Assembly (NCBI GenBank): GCA_018816735.1
Contig: JAHIVH010000083.1
Span: 1 to 64,000, forward strand
Reading direction: 5' to 3'
Source: Pseudomonadota bacterium
GTDB lineage: Bacteria; Desulfobacterota; Desulfobacteria; Desulfobacterales; JAHIVH01
Length of the DNA: 64,000 nucleotides
Shown: positions 63,680 through 64,000 of the stretch, in pieces
How positions within the stretch are numbered: position 1 is the stretch's first letter
Layout of the letters: each line of letters starts with the position of its first letter
Translations under genes and position numbers: made by a program
Notes under the pieces: generated by a model
Database searches by the model: none
Told to the model about the DNA's origin: nothing
What the model saw: the letters and a program-made list of their open reading frames with translations, nothing else

Positions 63680-64000
63680 CTATATCCTCCCGAGATCAAT
63701 TGCCTGAATAACCTGTCTGGCCTGTTCAAAACCCGGATCTATTTTTACGGCATTCAGAAAATATTCCTTTGCTTTTTCATTATTCTTCATGTCCAGATAC
63801 ACGCGTCCGATATTATAATGGATAAAGGGTTCATCCGGATTGATGCGAAGCGCCCTTGTGTAGTGCTTTAGAGACGTTTTATAATCTCCCTTCCGCCTGT
63901 AAAGGACACCAAGGCTGTTGAATACGTTCAAAGAATCGGCACTGATCTGGAGTATTTCATTTAAAATATCTTCCGCATCTTCAACCTTCTCCTTGCTCAT
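63680..64000 (-). CDS. TPR-repeat protein (5' end at window edge)
   Basis: The C-terminal 106 residues of a protein with tetratricopeptide repeats: 'SLNVFNSLGVLYRRKGDYKTSLKHYTRALRINP' and 'PFIHYNIGRVYLDMKNNEKAKEYFLNAVKIDP' type units (about 18-51 and 52-86), followed by a short tail. TPRs serve as protein-binding scaffolds. An ATG falls exactly at the edge (64000), but the gene may extend further. Convergent with the HDOD gene, 27 bases apart. Confidence 0.85.
   Translation of the reverse strand: MSKEKVEDAEDILNEILQISADSLNVFNSLGVLYRRKGDYKTSLKHYTRALRINPDEPFIHYNIGRVYLDMKNNEKAKEYFLNAVKIDPGFEQARQVIQAIDLGRI

Overview
The window looks like chromosomal DNA of a strictly anaerobic Gram-negative bacterium, most likely a sulfate reducer of the Desulfobacteraceae (Desulfobacterota). 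This is inferred from the gene mix: HdrA/MvhD, NfnAB and NuoEF-type electron-transfer proteins, rubrerythrin, ferredoxin-fused acyl-CoA metabolism, many PAS/hybrid kinases, sigma-54 enhancer-binding proteins, FadL and a PEP-CTERM protein. I see no intact insertion sequence, prophage or CRISPR array. Base composition is moderate to AT-rich, with one visibly GC-richer gene (hybrid kinase at 9982-12468).

Layout. 1-4766: minus-strand redox module (SDR, small exported protein, Fe-S protein, GMC-type oxidoreductase, MerR-TetR fusion regulator) with two copies of one palindromic operator. 4988-9682: nitroreductase, MscS channel and a large AAA ATPase in one operon, divergent from a hybrid kinase (9982-12468). 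12535-17398: an overlapping three-gene phosphorelay. 17654-18451: ferredoxin and rubrerythrin, tail to tail with an S1-repeat protein and an RND exporter. 22582-30956: acyl-CoA catabolic operon (thiolase, nitroreductase, ferredoxin-fused CoA ligase, two acyl-CoA dehydrogenases) ending in a TRAP binding protein, followed by a convergent GntR regulator. 31976-34707: a divergent pair, YpsA/SLOG-like protein and a large phosphorylase-like protein with a perfect consensus promoter. 34749-39174: SpoIIE phosphatase, CheD, PEP-CTERM protein, CheY-like receiver and a small protein. 39229-43318: bioA, mpl, hemL. 43512-45191: degenerate KptA-like protein, tRNA-Lys, a frameshifted excisionase-like gene and a coiled-coil protein. 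45246-49424: NtrC/NtrB-like pair co-transcribed with a NifU-like protein from a sigma-54 promoter, and a divergent NifU-like paralogue. 49484-60327: an enhancer-binding protein followed by a seven-gene operon with an excellent sigma-54 promoter and a helically phased TGTTTCA array. 60311-64000: FadL porin, HDOD-GAF protein and a partial TPR protein.

How the parts may work together. FadL, the ligase, the dehydrogenases and the thiolase would import and beta-oxidise a hydrophobic acid. The 51580-60327 operon would encode an unusual NAD(P)H/ferredoxin/thiol electron-transfer assembly (NuoE, NuoF, short NuoG-like, HdrA-MvhD, NfnA, NfnB, GcvH-like Cys-rich protein) under the adjacent enhancer-binding protein. 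This operon is the most distinctive system here: its HdrA-MvhD has lost cluster ligands, and its last protein has a GcvH fold in which the lipoyl lysine position holds His. The second most interesting item is the SLOG/phosphorylase-like divergent pair.
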